Of a stretch of DNA of 9,840 bases, positions 1 through 6,814 are shown piece by piece. Every line of letters begins with the position of its first letter. Positions within the stretch are counted from its first letter, which is position 1. The notes below the pieces were generated by a model that saw nothing but the letters and a program-made list of their open reading frames with translations, searched no databases and was not told the DNA's origin. A program made the translations under genes and the position numbers. Source of the stretch: Candidatus Omnitrophica bacterium UBA1443 (lineage in GTDB: Bacteria; Omnitrophota; Omnitrophia; Omnitrophales; Aquincolibacteriaceae); assembly GCA_002329545.1 (NCBI GenBank), contig DCTJ01000094.1:14112-23951 (forward strand), written 5' to 3'.

Positions 1-1
1 G

Positions 2-1006
2 GCTTTACGGGCGCTGGGGATTGGGCCTGGCGATGATGTGATTGTCCCAAGCAGGACCTTTATTGCTTCCGCCAGTTGTGCCGTGATGTGTGGCGCGCGG
101 CCCATCGTGGCTGACGTTGATTCTGTCAGTCAGAATATAACCGTAGACACCCTTAAGGCGGTTTTAACTTCCCGCACGCGGGCGATTATCGCGGTTCATC
201 TGGCGGGGTGGCCCTGCGACATGAAGCCGATCATGGCCTTTGCCCGGCAACGGGGTTTGAAAGTCATTGAAGATTGTGCGCAGGCGCTGGGAGCTTCTTA
301 TCAGGGGCGTCCCGTTGGTTCCCTGGGACACGTTGCGGCCTTCTCTTTTTGTCAGGACAAAATTCTGACGACGGGAGGGGAGGGTGGGATGCTGACCACC
401 AACGATCAAGCCATCTGGAAAAAGGCGTGGACCTACAAGGATCACGGCAAGCGGCACGGGACTTCCTCTGGCCTTAAATTTCTTCCCCGGTTTCAGTGGG
501 TTCACGATTCATTTGGGACGAATGGTCGAATGACCGAAATGCAGGCGGCCATCGGCCGAGTTCAGCTCCGTAAAGTGCGCAGGTGGGTTAGGAAACGGAG
601 GACCCATGCGGAGATTCTGACAAGCTATTTTAAAAAAATTCCCGCTTTCCGTATCACGATGCCGACGATTGAAACAGGGCACAGTTTCTACAAATATTAT
701 GTGTTTTTGCGTCCTGAAAAACTGAAAAAGGGATGGTCAAGAGCGCGAATTCTCAGGGACATGAATCGAAAAGGCATCTTTTGTTCGGTCGGGAGTTGCG
801 GAGAGATCTACCTTGAAAAAGCATTCCGAAAAAAAAATCTCGGTCCGGTGAGACGCTTCCCGGTCGCGAGAAAACTTGCCGAGACAAGTCTCATGTTCCT
901 CATTCATCCGACATTATCTGACAGGCATCTCCGTCGCGTGGGCAAGGTTGTGACGGAAATCATGTCGCGGGCCTCGGCTCCTGCTGAAGTCAAGAACGGG
1001 AAGTAA
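2..1006 (+). CDS. DegT/DnrJ/EryC1/StrS family aminotransferase (5'-truncated by window edge)
   Basis: This is the C-terminal 334 residues of a PLP-dependent sugar aminotransferase. The frame is open from base 2 and begins inside the conserved ALRALGIGPGDDVIVPSRTF stretch, so the true start lies upstream and the GTG at 38 is not the start. Family members usually have about 370-400 residues, so roughly 50-70 are missing. Counting from the valine encoded at 38, the PLP-ring aspartate is D79 in EDCAQALG, and the Schiff-base lysine is K108 in SFCQDKILTTGGEGG. The C-terminal small domain contains YKYYVFLRPE and GSCGEIYLEKAF. Family enzymes transfer an amino group from glutamate or glutamine to a keto sugar nucleotide in the cytoplasm, for O-antigen, capsule, exopolysaccharide or glycosylation precursors. 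The exact sugar cannot be read from the sequence. The EAL gene follows after a single base, so the two are probably co-transcribed. Family assignment is firm; substrate is unknown. Confidence 0.93.
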   Translation, partial: ALRALGIGPGDDVIVPSRTFIASASCAVMCGARPIVADVDSVSQNITVDTLKAVLTSRTRAIIAVHLAGWPCDMKPIMAFARQRGLKVIEDCAQALGASYQGRPVGSLGHVAAFSFCQDKILTTGGEGGMLTTNDQAIWKKAWTYKDHGKRHGTSSGLKFLPRFQWVHDSFGTNGRMTEMQAAIGRVQLRKVRRWVRKRRTHAEILTSYFKKIPAFRITMPTIETGHSFYKYYVFLRPEKLKKGWSRARILRDMNRKGIFCSVGSCGEIYLEKAFRKKNLGPVRRFPVARKLAETSLMFLIHPTLSDRHLRRVGKVVTEIMSRASAPAEVKNGK

Positions 1007-1007
1007 G

Positions 1008-1769
1008 TTGAAATTTATGAAATTCAAATTTAATCTGTTTGGGAAAAAGAAAAAAATCAGTAGTGGTATTTATTCCGTTTACCAACCTATTGTTGATATC
1101 GCGACCTGGGATATTAAAGGGTACGAGGCCCTCGTCCGGAGCGAAAAGGAGACTCCCCTCGAGATGTTTCAAAAATCTTATGAGGATGGGACGGTGGTCC
1201 CTTTTGATTTTCATTGCCTGGAGGTCGCGATTGGCGCGCTTCCGAATTTGGCGGAGGGGCAATATCTTTTCCTTAACATTGAGTCTCCCACGCTTGAACA
1301 AGCTTTCGACAAAGGGAAAAAAGGGGAAGTTTTTCTTGACGGTGTCAAAGAGTACTCGGAAAAAATTGTTTTTGAGCTCGCGGAAGGCGTTAAACGATCC
1401 GATTTTGAATTTATTAGAAGGGGTGTGACTTTTATCCGGTCGCTTGGATACCGGTTCGCGCTGGATGATTTGACCGAGATCGGAGCGAAAACATTTCAAA
1501 TGGCATCGCTCAGACCGGATTTTTTCAAGATTGATCTCCGGCTTGTCCGGGGTATTGCGGACAATCACGTTAATCAGCAGATTGTGAAGGAAATGGTGCA
1601 CCTTGGCCGCATGAACGGTTCTGAGATGGTGGCAGAGGGCGTTGAGAACAAAGAGGATTACAAATATATTCGCAATATGGGCATTCGTTACGGGCAGGGT
1701 TTTTATTTTGCGAGGCCGGAAAAAGAACTTTTGACCTATCTTGAGCCTCCTGAAGAGGCGCGAACCTGA
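1008..1769 (+). CDS. stand-alone EAL-domain protein, putative cyclic-di-GMP phosphodiesterase
   Basis: A 253-residue cytoplasmic protein that is essentially only an EAL domain, with no membrane segment and no GGDEF or PAS partner. EAL enzymes hydrolyse cyclic-di-GMP to linear pGpG. The expected active-site positions are all present: E40 of the YEALVR signature, N90 (LFLNIES), E123 (VFELAEG), the D153-D154 pair, K174 (FFKID), E210 (VAEGVE) and Q230 (GQGFYFARP). Loop 6 is odd: the usual DDFGTG is DDLTEIG, which keeps both aspartates but loses the FGTG part. Catalysis is therefore plausible but not certain, and it could be a cyclic-di-GMP binding protein. The start is ambiguous: TTG at 1008, 4 bases after a GGGAAG, or ATG at 1017, 13 bases after it. 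The N-terminus (MKFMKFKFNLFGKKKK) is strongly basic. It follows the aminotransferase by one base, which suggests a link between cyclic-di-GMP turnover and surface-sugar synthesis; that link is inference. Confidence 0.9.
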   Translation: MKFMKFKFNLFGKKKKISSGIYSVYQPIVDIATWDIKGYEALVRSEKETPLEMFQKSYEDGTVVPFDFHCLEVAIGALPNLAEGQYLFLNIESPTLEQAFDKGKKGEVFLDGVKEYSEKIVFELAEGVKRSDFEFIRRGVTFIRSLGYRFALDDLTEIGAKTFQMASLRPDFFKIDLRLVRGIADNHVNQQIVKEMVHLGRMNGSEMVAEGVENKEDYKYIRNMGIRYGQGFYFARPEKELLTYLEPPEEART

Positions 1770-1830
1770 AATAATACCAACAGGAGATTGCCGGAATCGG
1801 TCGGTTGTTTTGAAGAAAATATATCGTCGG

Positions 1831-1853
1831 TGAGCGTGCTAACGCTTATTTTT
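1831..1853 (+). terminator. possible rho-independent terminator after the EAL gene
   Basis: TGAGCGT (1831-1837) pairs with ACGCTTA (1842-1848) through a 4-base GCTA loop, giving 7 pairs including one G-U. Five T residues (1849-1853) follow directly. The hairpin is short with only moderate GC, so termination would be partial. It lies 30 bases before the radical SAM start codon and could equally be a leader hairpin of that gene. Confidence 0.4.
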
Positions 1854-1882
1854 CACGAAAGCTTTTTAGCGGGAGAGAGACA

Positions 1883-2842
1883 ATGAGCATGATGGGGCGA
1901 GGTTCCAGGGTAGCGCAAGTGGGCAGGCATCTTGAAATGCTTCGACGCTACTTTTCATTTAAGAAGTTTTTCAATTTATGTCGCGCCTTTTTTTGTTTTC
2001 TTGTGGGTCGGGAAAAAATTCCGACGATGCCCGCATTCTTAAAAGTAGAAGTCAGCCGCAAGTGCGAGATGGGATGCCCCTTGTGCTGGGCTTACGCGAA
2101 GAAAGAGGAGCGTTTTTACCCGCTGGACAAATTCAAACGGCTTATTGATTTGTTTTCCCCATGGATTTTTGAAGTTTCACTTTACGATATTGGTGAGCCC
2201 TTGTGGTGTGAAAACCTTAACGACTATATCCGGTATGCTCACCAAAAACGTGTCGGGACATCGATTTCTACGAGCCTGTCTCTGGTTAAGGAGGACTCTT
2301 ACTGGGAAGATCTTGTGCGGTCGGGTCTGGATTGTTTGATCGTAGCGATTGATGGGATCAGCAAAGATGTGTACAAAAAATACCGGAGAAACGGCGATCT
2401 GAATTTGGTGATGGCTAATTTGGAGAAAATTCTGGCGGCTCGGAAAAAGTACCGCGCCAAGCTCGTTATTGAATGGCAGATGATTGATTTTGAATGGAAC
2501 CGGCATGAGCAAGATGCCGCTTGCCGAATGTCACGGAAAATGGGGATTGATATTTTCAGGCTCATTCAAAACGCGATCCCTCCCCGTTTCGAGGCCCAGA
2601 AGGATCGGGAATTTTTGAGAAAAAGAAACTGTCTTTTGCCCTACATCATTTTTATCGTTAATGTCTTTAACGAGGTTAATCCCTGCTATAAGTACTACAA
2701 CGAGCACATGAAGATCGGCGATCTAGAAAAAGAGAGTTTCGCGGAGATCTGGAACGGGGAAAATATCGCGCAGATTCGAAGTCCCCGGCTTATTAGGCAG
2801 AGGAAGATCTGCAATAAATGTTTTGAAGCATCGCTCTTTTGA
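1883..2842 (+). CDS. radical SAM protein with C-terminal SPASM-like cluster domain
   Basis: A 319-residue protein. The radical SAM iron-sulfur motif C-x3-C-x2-C is C61, C65 and C68 (KCEMGCPLCW), inside the typical strand FLKVEVSRKCEMGC. Further family landmarks are YDIGEPLW (residues 101-108, the G-E-P position) and the strand LIVAIDGISKDVYKKYRR (152-169). The C-terminal region carries C250, C268 (NPCYKYY), the phrase IGDLEKESFAEIWNG, and C310 and C313 (CNKC). This is the pattern of a SPASM/twitch auxiliary 4Fe-4S domain. Such enzymes cleave S-adenosylmethionine to make a radical; SPASM members often modify peptides or act on sugars or other small molecules. The first ~45 residues are basic and aromatic and precede the barrel. 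GGGAG at 1871-1875 sits 7 bases before the ATG, which supports this start. No precursor peptide gene or maturation partner is visible nearby, so the substrate is unknown. It stands 113 bases after the EAL gene and faces the PilZ gene tail to tail. Confidence 0.9.
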   Translation: MSMMGRGSRVAQVGRHLEMLRRYFSFKKFFNLCRAFFCFLVGREKIPTMPAFLKVEVSRKCEMGCPLCWAYAKKEERFYPLDKFKRLIDLFSPWIFEVSLYDIGEPLWCENLNDYIRYAHQKRVGTSISTSLSLVKEDSYWEDLVRSGLDCLIVAIDGISKDVYKKYRRNGDLNLVMANLEKILAARKKYRAKLVIEWQMIDFEWNRHEQDAACRMSRKMGIDIFRLIQNAIPPRFEAQKDREFLRKRNCLLPYIIFIVNVFNEVNPCYKYYNEHMKIGDLEKESFAEIWNGENIAQIRSPRLIRQRKICNKCFEASLF

Positions 2843-2925
2843 AAGCCGGTTATCTTCCGGATACGGAAAAGGTCGAGGCGCGCGAGGAGGAAGCTTGTGT
2901 GCGGTATTGCGAGCGGAAGCGCGGA

Positions 2926-3360
2926 TTAACCCAGAAGTTTCGCGAAGTTTTCGGCGTTCCGGCGGATCCACTGGTCCGCGGCTTCTTCTTCACTGATCTC
3001 TTTCCCGCGGAGCGATCGCATTTGCTCACGGTAGTTACGAATTTGAATGATTTCCTCGGCGAGTTTCGCGCGAAACGCGCTCGTGGAATCCTCAAAACAG
3101 ACTCCGGTTCTGAAGAGGTCCATGCCACCATCCTTTCGGCAGTAGGCAACGCGCGCTTTCATTTTGAAAAGCTGTTGTTCAATCGGGATCGAGAGTTCAA
3201 GGCGCGTTCCTTTCGCCAGGAAAGAAGGCCAAAAGAAGGAAAGGCCCCCGCTCGAAATATCCTCGCTTTTAGAATCGCGCGCATCGTTCCCCGTGACTTC
3301 CCTCAGCCGGATGGGTGCCTTAATCGGGTGTCTGTAAAATTTTCTCTGATCGGTCGTCAT
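2926..3360 (-). CDS. PilZ-domain protein, putative cyclic-di-GMP receptor
   Basis: A 144-residue cytoplasmic protein read on the minus strand. Both cyclic-di-GMP binding motifs of the PilZ domain are present: R-x3-R as R6-K-F-Y-R10 (QRKFYRHPI) and D-x-S-x2-G as D34-I-S36-S-G-G39 (EDISSGGLSF). The beta-barrel occupies about residues 6-92, with strands such as TRLELSIPI and KARVAYCRK. A charged helical tail of about 50 residues follows. Single PilZ domains change partner interactions on binding cyclic-di-GMP; the partner here is unknown. A plus-strand open frame of 179 codons overlaps it, but that translation shows no family motif, so this strand is the coding one. The ATG at 3360 has no Shine-Dalgarno sequence before it, and a TATACT box ends 7 bases upstream, so the mRNA may be leaderless. 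It lies between genes of the opposite strand and is probably its own transcription unit. Confidence 0.9.
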   Translation of the reverse strand: MTTDQRKFYRHPIKAPIRLREVTGNDARDSKSEDISSGGLSFFWPSFLAKGTRLELSIPIEQQLFKMKARVAYCRKDGGMDLFRTGVCFEDSTSAFRAKLAEEIIQIRNYREQMRSLRGKEISEEEAADQWIRRNAENFAKLLG

Positions 3361-3367
3361 GGATCAA

Positions 3368-3373
3368 AGTATA
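3368..3373 (-). promoter_or_regulatory. possible -10 box (TATACT) of the PilZ gene
   Basis: On the minus strand TATACT (5 of 6 matches to TATAAT) ends 7 bases before the PilZ ATG, which would place the transcription start at or next to the start codon. No good -35 hexamer lies 16-18 bases upstream (ATGGAA or TATGGA at best). The call rests on the -10 match, its position in a divergent spacer, and the missing ribosome binding site. Confidence 0.4.
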
Positions 3374-3388
3374 GCTGATGTTTGGTTT

Positions 3389-3406
3389 TTTTCCATAGCC
3401 GGAAAA
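3389..3406. repeat. inverted repeat in the divergent PilZ/helicase promoter region
   Basis: TTTTCC (3389-3394) and GGAAAA (3401-3406) form a perfect 6-base inverted repeat around ATAGCC. It can be extended to 8 pairs with one G-T. It ends 7 bases before the TATAAT box of the helicase operon, so it covers that promoter's -35 and spacer zone and also lies upstream of the PilZ -10 candidate. It could be an operator; no regulator is identified, and a chance A/T-rich palindrome is possible. Confidence 0.3.
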
Positions 3407-3413
3407 GATTTTG

Positions 3414-3419
3414 TATAAT
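3414..3419 (+). promoter_or_regulatory. -10 box (TATAAT) of the helicase/HD-GYP/HAD operon
   Basis: A perfect TATAAT lies in the intergenic spacer 41 bases before the helicase ATG, predicting a transcription start near 3426 and a leader of about 35 bases. The -35 region is weak: TTCCAT at 3391-3396 with a 17-base spacer shares three positions with TTGACA. The leader has no recognisable Shine-Dalgarno sequence. Confidence 0.55.
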
Positions 3420-3460
3420 GCCGCTTCTCTGAACGGCTTCAAAATCAAAACTTCACGCTC

Positions 3461-6400
3461 ATGAATCGTCAAAAACCAGCAAGTTTATCTCTTACCCAAA
3501 ATCAGAAGCAGGCTATCCGCGAGCTTGACACCAATATTCTCGTGTCCGCGGGAGCCGGGACAGGGAAAACCCGTGTTCTAGTCGAACGAATCCTCCATAT
3601 CTTGAAAAATAACAAGGCGGGAATTTCCGAACTTCTCGTTTTAACTTTCACCGACAAGGCGGCCAATGAGATTAAAGTAAGACTTTCTGAGAGACTTCGG
3701 GACATGGGGCTTGAGCGAGCTCGCCGGGAACTGGAGCAGGCCGCTATCGGAACATTTCACGGATTTGCGACCCGGCTCCTGAAAGAGCATCCGGTCGAAT
3801 CAGGCGTTGACCCGGACTTTCGAGTGATCGAAAACGAACGTGCCGATCTCCTTAAGGATGAAATTGTGACGACGGTACTGGAAACCAGTTTTCAGGAGTC
3901 GGATGAAGCGTTTCAACTCGTGCGTTACCTGGGAGAGACCGCTGTCCGGTCCGCCATCCTGAAATTGTTCGCTACGGCACGGCACGAAGGAAAAATGTTT
4001 TCGGTGTTTTTTGAAGAAAATGATTTGAAACGAAACGCCCTTTTGGAGAGGGCGGAGAAAGAAATCCTTCGTGAATGCGAACGATTGATCCCGAAACTTT
4101 CCGGAGAGTTGGACGAAACTGCGTGGAGCCGCTTTGTGAAAAATCAACGGTGGGATTGGAACACACTCTCGGACTTCAGGGAATGGAAGGGATCGTATTC
4201 ATTGAAGCGCAAGGAGGGGTGGAAGGAGTGGCGTGTCCTCGCCGACGAACTGGCGGCCCTCAGAATGGAACCTCTGGCGGTTCCTTGGCGCGCCCATCTG
4301 GAAAATCTTGCGCTCCGTTTTGAAACGGCCTACGAGTCCCAAAAACAGGAAGAGAACGGGCTGGATTTTGACGATCTGCAAATTCGGGCCGTGAACCTTT
4401 TCCTGGATCCGCGCCCGGCCATGCGGAAAATCAGAGACCGTTACCAGCAAAGGTTCAAGTTTATCCTGGTCGACGAATTTCAGGATACCAATTATCTCCA
4501 GACGCGATTTGTCGATCTGCTTTCGTCCGGGTCGAATGTGTTCGTGGTCGGGGATTTCAAGCAGTCGATTTACGGTTTTCGCGGCGCCGAACCCGGCATC
4601 TTTCTCGCGAGAGAAACGCAATCCCGCGAAGATCCCGGATGGATCCGGGTTCCCCTCACGGAAAACTTCAGAAGCCGCGCCGCTCTCCTCAAGACCCTGA
4701 ACGAGATTTTTAGAGAACTTTGGGACGAAGACCAGTTTCCCTTTGAGGCGCTTTCCGCTCGGGCCGAACCGGATCCCAGGCACGAAGGGCAAGTCCCCGT
4801 TGAAATCCTTGTGACCCACCTTGATCCGGGTGAGGAAAAAGCGCACGCGAGGATCCGTGAGGCTCTGGCGATCGCCGGCCGGCTGAAGGATCTGCATGAA
4901 AAGGAAGGCGTCCCTTACGGAGACATGGCCCTTCTTTTTCGCGGTATGACGATGAGCGGGATTTACGAGTACGCGATGAAGGTTTTCGACATTCCATATT
5001 TTATTGTGGCAGGTCGCGGTTTCTACGCCCAGCCCGAGATTCGAGATCTGGCGAATTTTCTGACGCATCTTGAAAAACCGCTTCTGGATATCCCTCTCGC
5101 GGCGTCTCTGCGCTCTCCGCTTTTTCACGTTACGGACAGCACGCTGTTCTGGCTTTCAAGATGGGCCAAGACAGGGGATGAACGAAATCCGCTGGCCGAA
5201 GCGTTGAAAGAAAAAAGATATGAAAAGATTCCGGAAATTTCACAGGAGCAAAAAAAGTCCCTGGCCGAATTTTCAGCCCTTGCCGATGAACTGCGGGGCC
5301 TGAAGGACCGAATCTCTCTCGCGGAACTCATCGACAAGACTTTGGAACGGACGGGGTATGAGCTTTCCATTCTCGCGACTCCCGGGGGCGCGCGCCGCTA
5401 CGCCAATGTCAAAAAACTCATGGCGATGGTCCGGGAGCATGAATCGTTCGACCGGATGCCGCTGGCCAGGTTTCTGGTCATGATGGAACGACTTGAAGTT
5501 CAGGAAGTCCGTGAATCCGAAGCGCAGATTTCCGCTGAAGGCGAAGAGTCTGTTCGAATGATGACGATTCACGGCGCGAAGGGGCTTGAATTTCCCGTCG
5601 TGGTGGTGGCGGATCTGGGAGCGCGGGGAGGAGGGCAAGAGTCCAAGGCGGTCGTGGCGCACGCCAACGAGGGTTACGCTCTTCGGCTGATGAACGGGGT
5701 GACGCGCGCGGCGGAAGAACCTTTCTTTTATCGGAAACTGGATGAAAAAATCACGGCCCGTGAACGGGAAGAACGCAAACGGTTGTTTTATGTCGCCTGC
5801 ACGCGCGCTAAATCCCGGCTTTTTTTGAGCGGGGTTCACGAGGTCAGGAAAAACCCCAAAAACCGCTACGGGGACATGTTGACCTGGATGGACTGGGTCA
5901 TGACGATTGGTGAGAAGCTCGGGATTCCGAAGGCAAGCGATCATGATCGTACGCCAGGTTTTGTGAAAAAAAATGCGGACAACTTTCGGGAACAAATGGA
6001 ACGAACTCTGAAGGAACTGGTGCCGGCGGAGGGGGAACCTTTGCCGGAAAAAACCGGGCTGGTCACGACGATCCTTAAAAGCGTTGATCTTCCCGTTTCC
6101 GCTTACGTCCTGTTTGTGAAAGATCCGCTGGCGTTCTGGAGAGCTTACCAGATAGGCTGGAAAACAACCGGGGGAGACGTTGAAGGACGGGTTCCCAGTG
6201 GCACGGACGATGAAGAATCCGTAGCTTTGGATTTTCCCCTGTCACCGGATTCCCGGGATTTTGGAACGGCGATGCATGCGTTTCTGGAATGTTTTGATAT
6301 CCGTCATCCCGAGAAATATCTGGAGGAGGAAGCGCTGGACCGTTTTTTTAAAGGATTGGGAGGGGAGGCTGTCCCCAAGGCCAGGAACATTTTGAAAAAA

Positions 6401-6814
6401 TTTTTCAGTGCGCCTCTTTTCCGGAAACTCCAGGCCGCCAGGAAAGTGGAGCGGGAAATAGATTTTGTGCTGAATGAACGCCGGGGACTTATTCATGGTA
6501 AACTGGACATACTTTTTCAGGATGCCGAAGGGGCGTGGCATGTCCTGGATTTCAAGACGGCGGAAGGGGACGCGGTCGCGGCCCGGACAAGCGGGTATGA
6601 TCTTCAGATTGAACTATATGCCCTGGCGGTTCACCGCATTCTTGGCTTTACCGTTCGTTCCGGAATCATTTATTATCTCGAAAATTCATCCGCGGTGACG
6701 CTGGATTTTTCAGGCCAGGGTGGCGGTCTGGAAAAGACCAGGGAGAAAATAACTGGATTACAGGAAACGATTTTGGACTTTTGCAATCAAAAGATGGGAG
6801 CCGGAAAGGTATGA
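3461..6814 (+). CDS. addA: AddA-like UvrD/RecB-family ATP-dependent helicase-nuclease
   Basis: A 1117-residue superfamily 1A DNA helicase fused to a RecB-type nuclease. Motifs in order: Q-motif near Q13; Walker A SAGAGTGKT (29-37); motif Ia TFTDKAA (62-68); IGTFHGF (96-102); Walker B DEFQDT (338-343); motif III VGDFKQSIYGFRGA (around 361-376); LTENFRSR (motif IV); MTIHGAKGLEFPVV (701-714, motif V); and FYVACTRAK (776-784, motif VI). The C-terminal nuclease has H939 (GTAMHAFLE), D1016 (GKLDIL), D1030-x-K1032 (LDFKT) and YDLQIELY (1046-1053), so both activities look intact. AddA works with AddB to resect double-strand breaks for RecA-dependent repair. Length is somewhat below the roughly 1200 residues of Bacillus AddA. 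No addB is adjacent: the upstream neighbour is the divergent PilZ gene. The AddA name is therefore by similarity, and a stand-alone UvrD-like repair enzyme is possible. The ATG at 3461 is the first usable start and has no clear ribosome binding site. The stop overlaps the next gene's ATG. Confidence 0.92.
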   Translation: MNRQKPASLSLTQNQKQAIRELDTNILVSAGAGTGKTRVLVERILHILKNNKAGISELLVLTFTDKAANEIKVRLSERLRDMGLERARRELEQAAIGTFHGFATRLLKEHPVESGVDPDFRVIENERADLLKDEIVTTVLETSFQESDEAFQLVRYLGETAVRSAILKLFATARHEGKMFSVFFEENDLKRNALLERAEKEILRECERLIPKLSGELDETAWSRFVKNQRWDWNTLSDFREWKGSYSLKRKEGWKEWRVLADELAALRMEPLAVPWRAHLENLALRFETAYESQKQEENGLDFDDLQIRAVNLFLDPRPAMRKIRDRYQQRFKFILVDEFQDTNYLQTRFVDLLSSGSNVFVVGDFKQSIYGFRGAEPGIFLARETQSREDPGWIRVPLTENFRSRAALLKTLNEIFRELWDEDQFPFEALSARAEPDPRHEGQVPVEILVTHLDPGEEKAHARIREALAIAGRLKDLHEKEGVPYGDMALLFRGMTMSGIYEYAMKVFDIPYFIVAGRGFYAQPEIRDLANFLTHLEKPLLDIPLAASLRSPLFHVTDSTLFWLSRWAKTGDERNPLAEALKEKRYEKIPEISQEQKKSLAEFSALADELRGLKDRISLAELIDKTLERTGYELSILATPGGARRYANVKKLMAMVREHESFDRMPLARFLVMMERLEVQEVRESEAQISAEGEESVRMMTIHGAKGLEFPVVVVADLGARGGGQESKAVVAHANEGYALRLMNGVTRAAEEPFFYRKLDEKITAREREERKRLFYVACTRAKSRLFLSGVHEVRKNPKNRYGDMLTWMDWVMTIGEKLGIPKASDHDRTPGFVKKNADNFREQMERTLKELVPAEGEPLPEKTGLVTTILKSVDLPVSAYVLFVKDPLAFWRAYQIGWKTTGGDVEGRVPSGTDDEESVALDFPLSPDSRDFGTAMHAFLECFDIRHPEKYLEEEALDRFFKGLGGEAVPKARNILKKFFSAPLFRKLQAARKVEREIDFVLNERRGLIHGKLDILFQDAEGAWHVLDFKTAEGDAVAARTSGYDLQIELYALAVHRILGFTVRSGIIYYLENSSAVTLDFSGQGGGLEKTREKITGLQETILDFCNQKMGAGKV

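Noticed and set aside
990..1601. A 203-codon minus-strand open frame over the EAL gene
   Set aside because: The EAL motifs are on the plus strand and the antisense product has no recognisable domain.
2855..2868. TTCCG-GATA-CGGAA hairpin between the convergent radical SAM and PilZ genes as a two-way terminator
   Set aside because: The stem is perfect but only 5 pairs, and there is no T run on either side.
2839..3378. A 179-codon plus-strand open frame starting with TTG over the radical SAM stop codon
   Set aside because: It lies opposite the PilZ gene, whose R-x3-R and D-x-S-x2-G motifs are clear, while the plus-strand translation shows no family motif and is rich in arginine and phenylalanine as expected of an antisense frame.
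4199..5128. A 309-codon minus-strand open frame inside the helicase gene
   Set aside because: The plus strand encodes intact helicase motifs across the same bases. The antisense translation is basic and motif-free. Long antisense frames are common where codon bias avoids certain triplets.
5273..5995. A 240-codon minus-strand open frame over helicase motifs V and VI
   Set aside because: Motifs V and VI are read on the plus strand; the antisense translation resembles no family and is a shadow.
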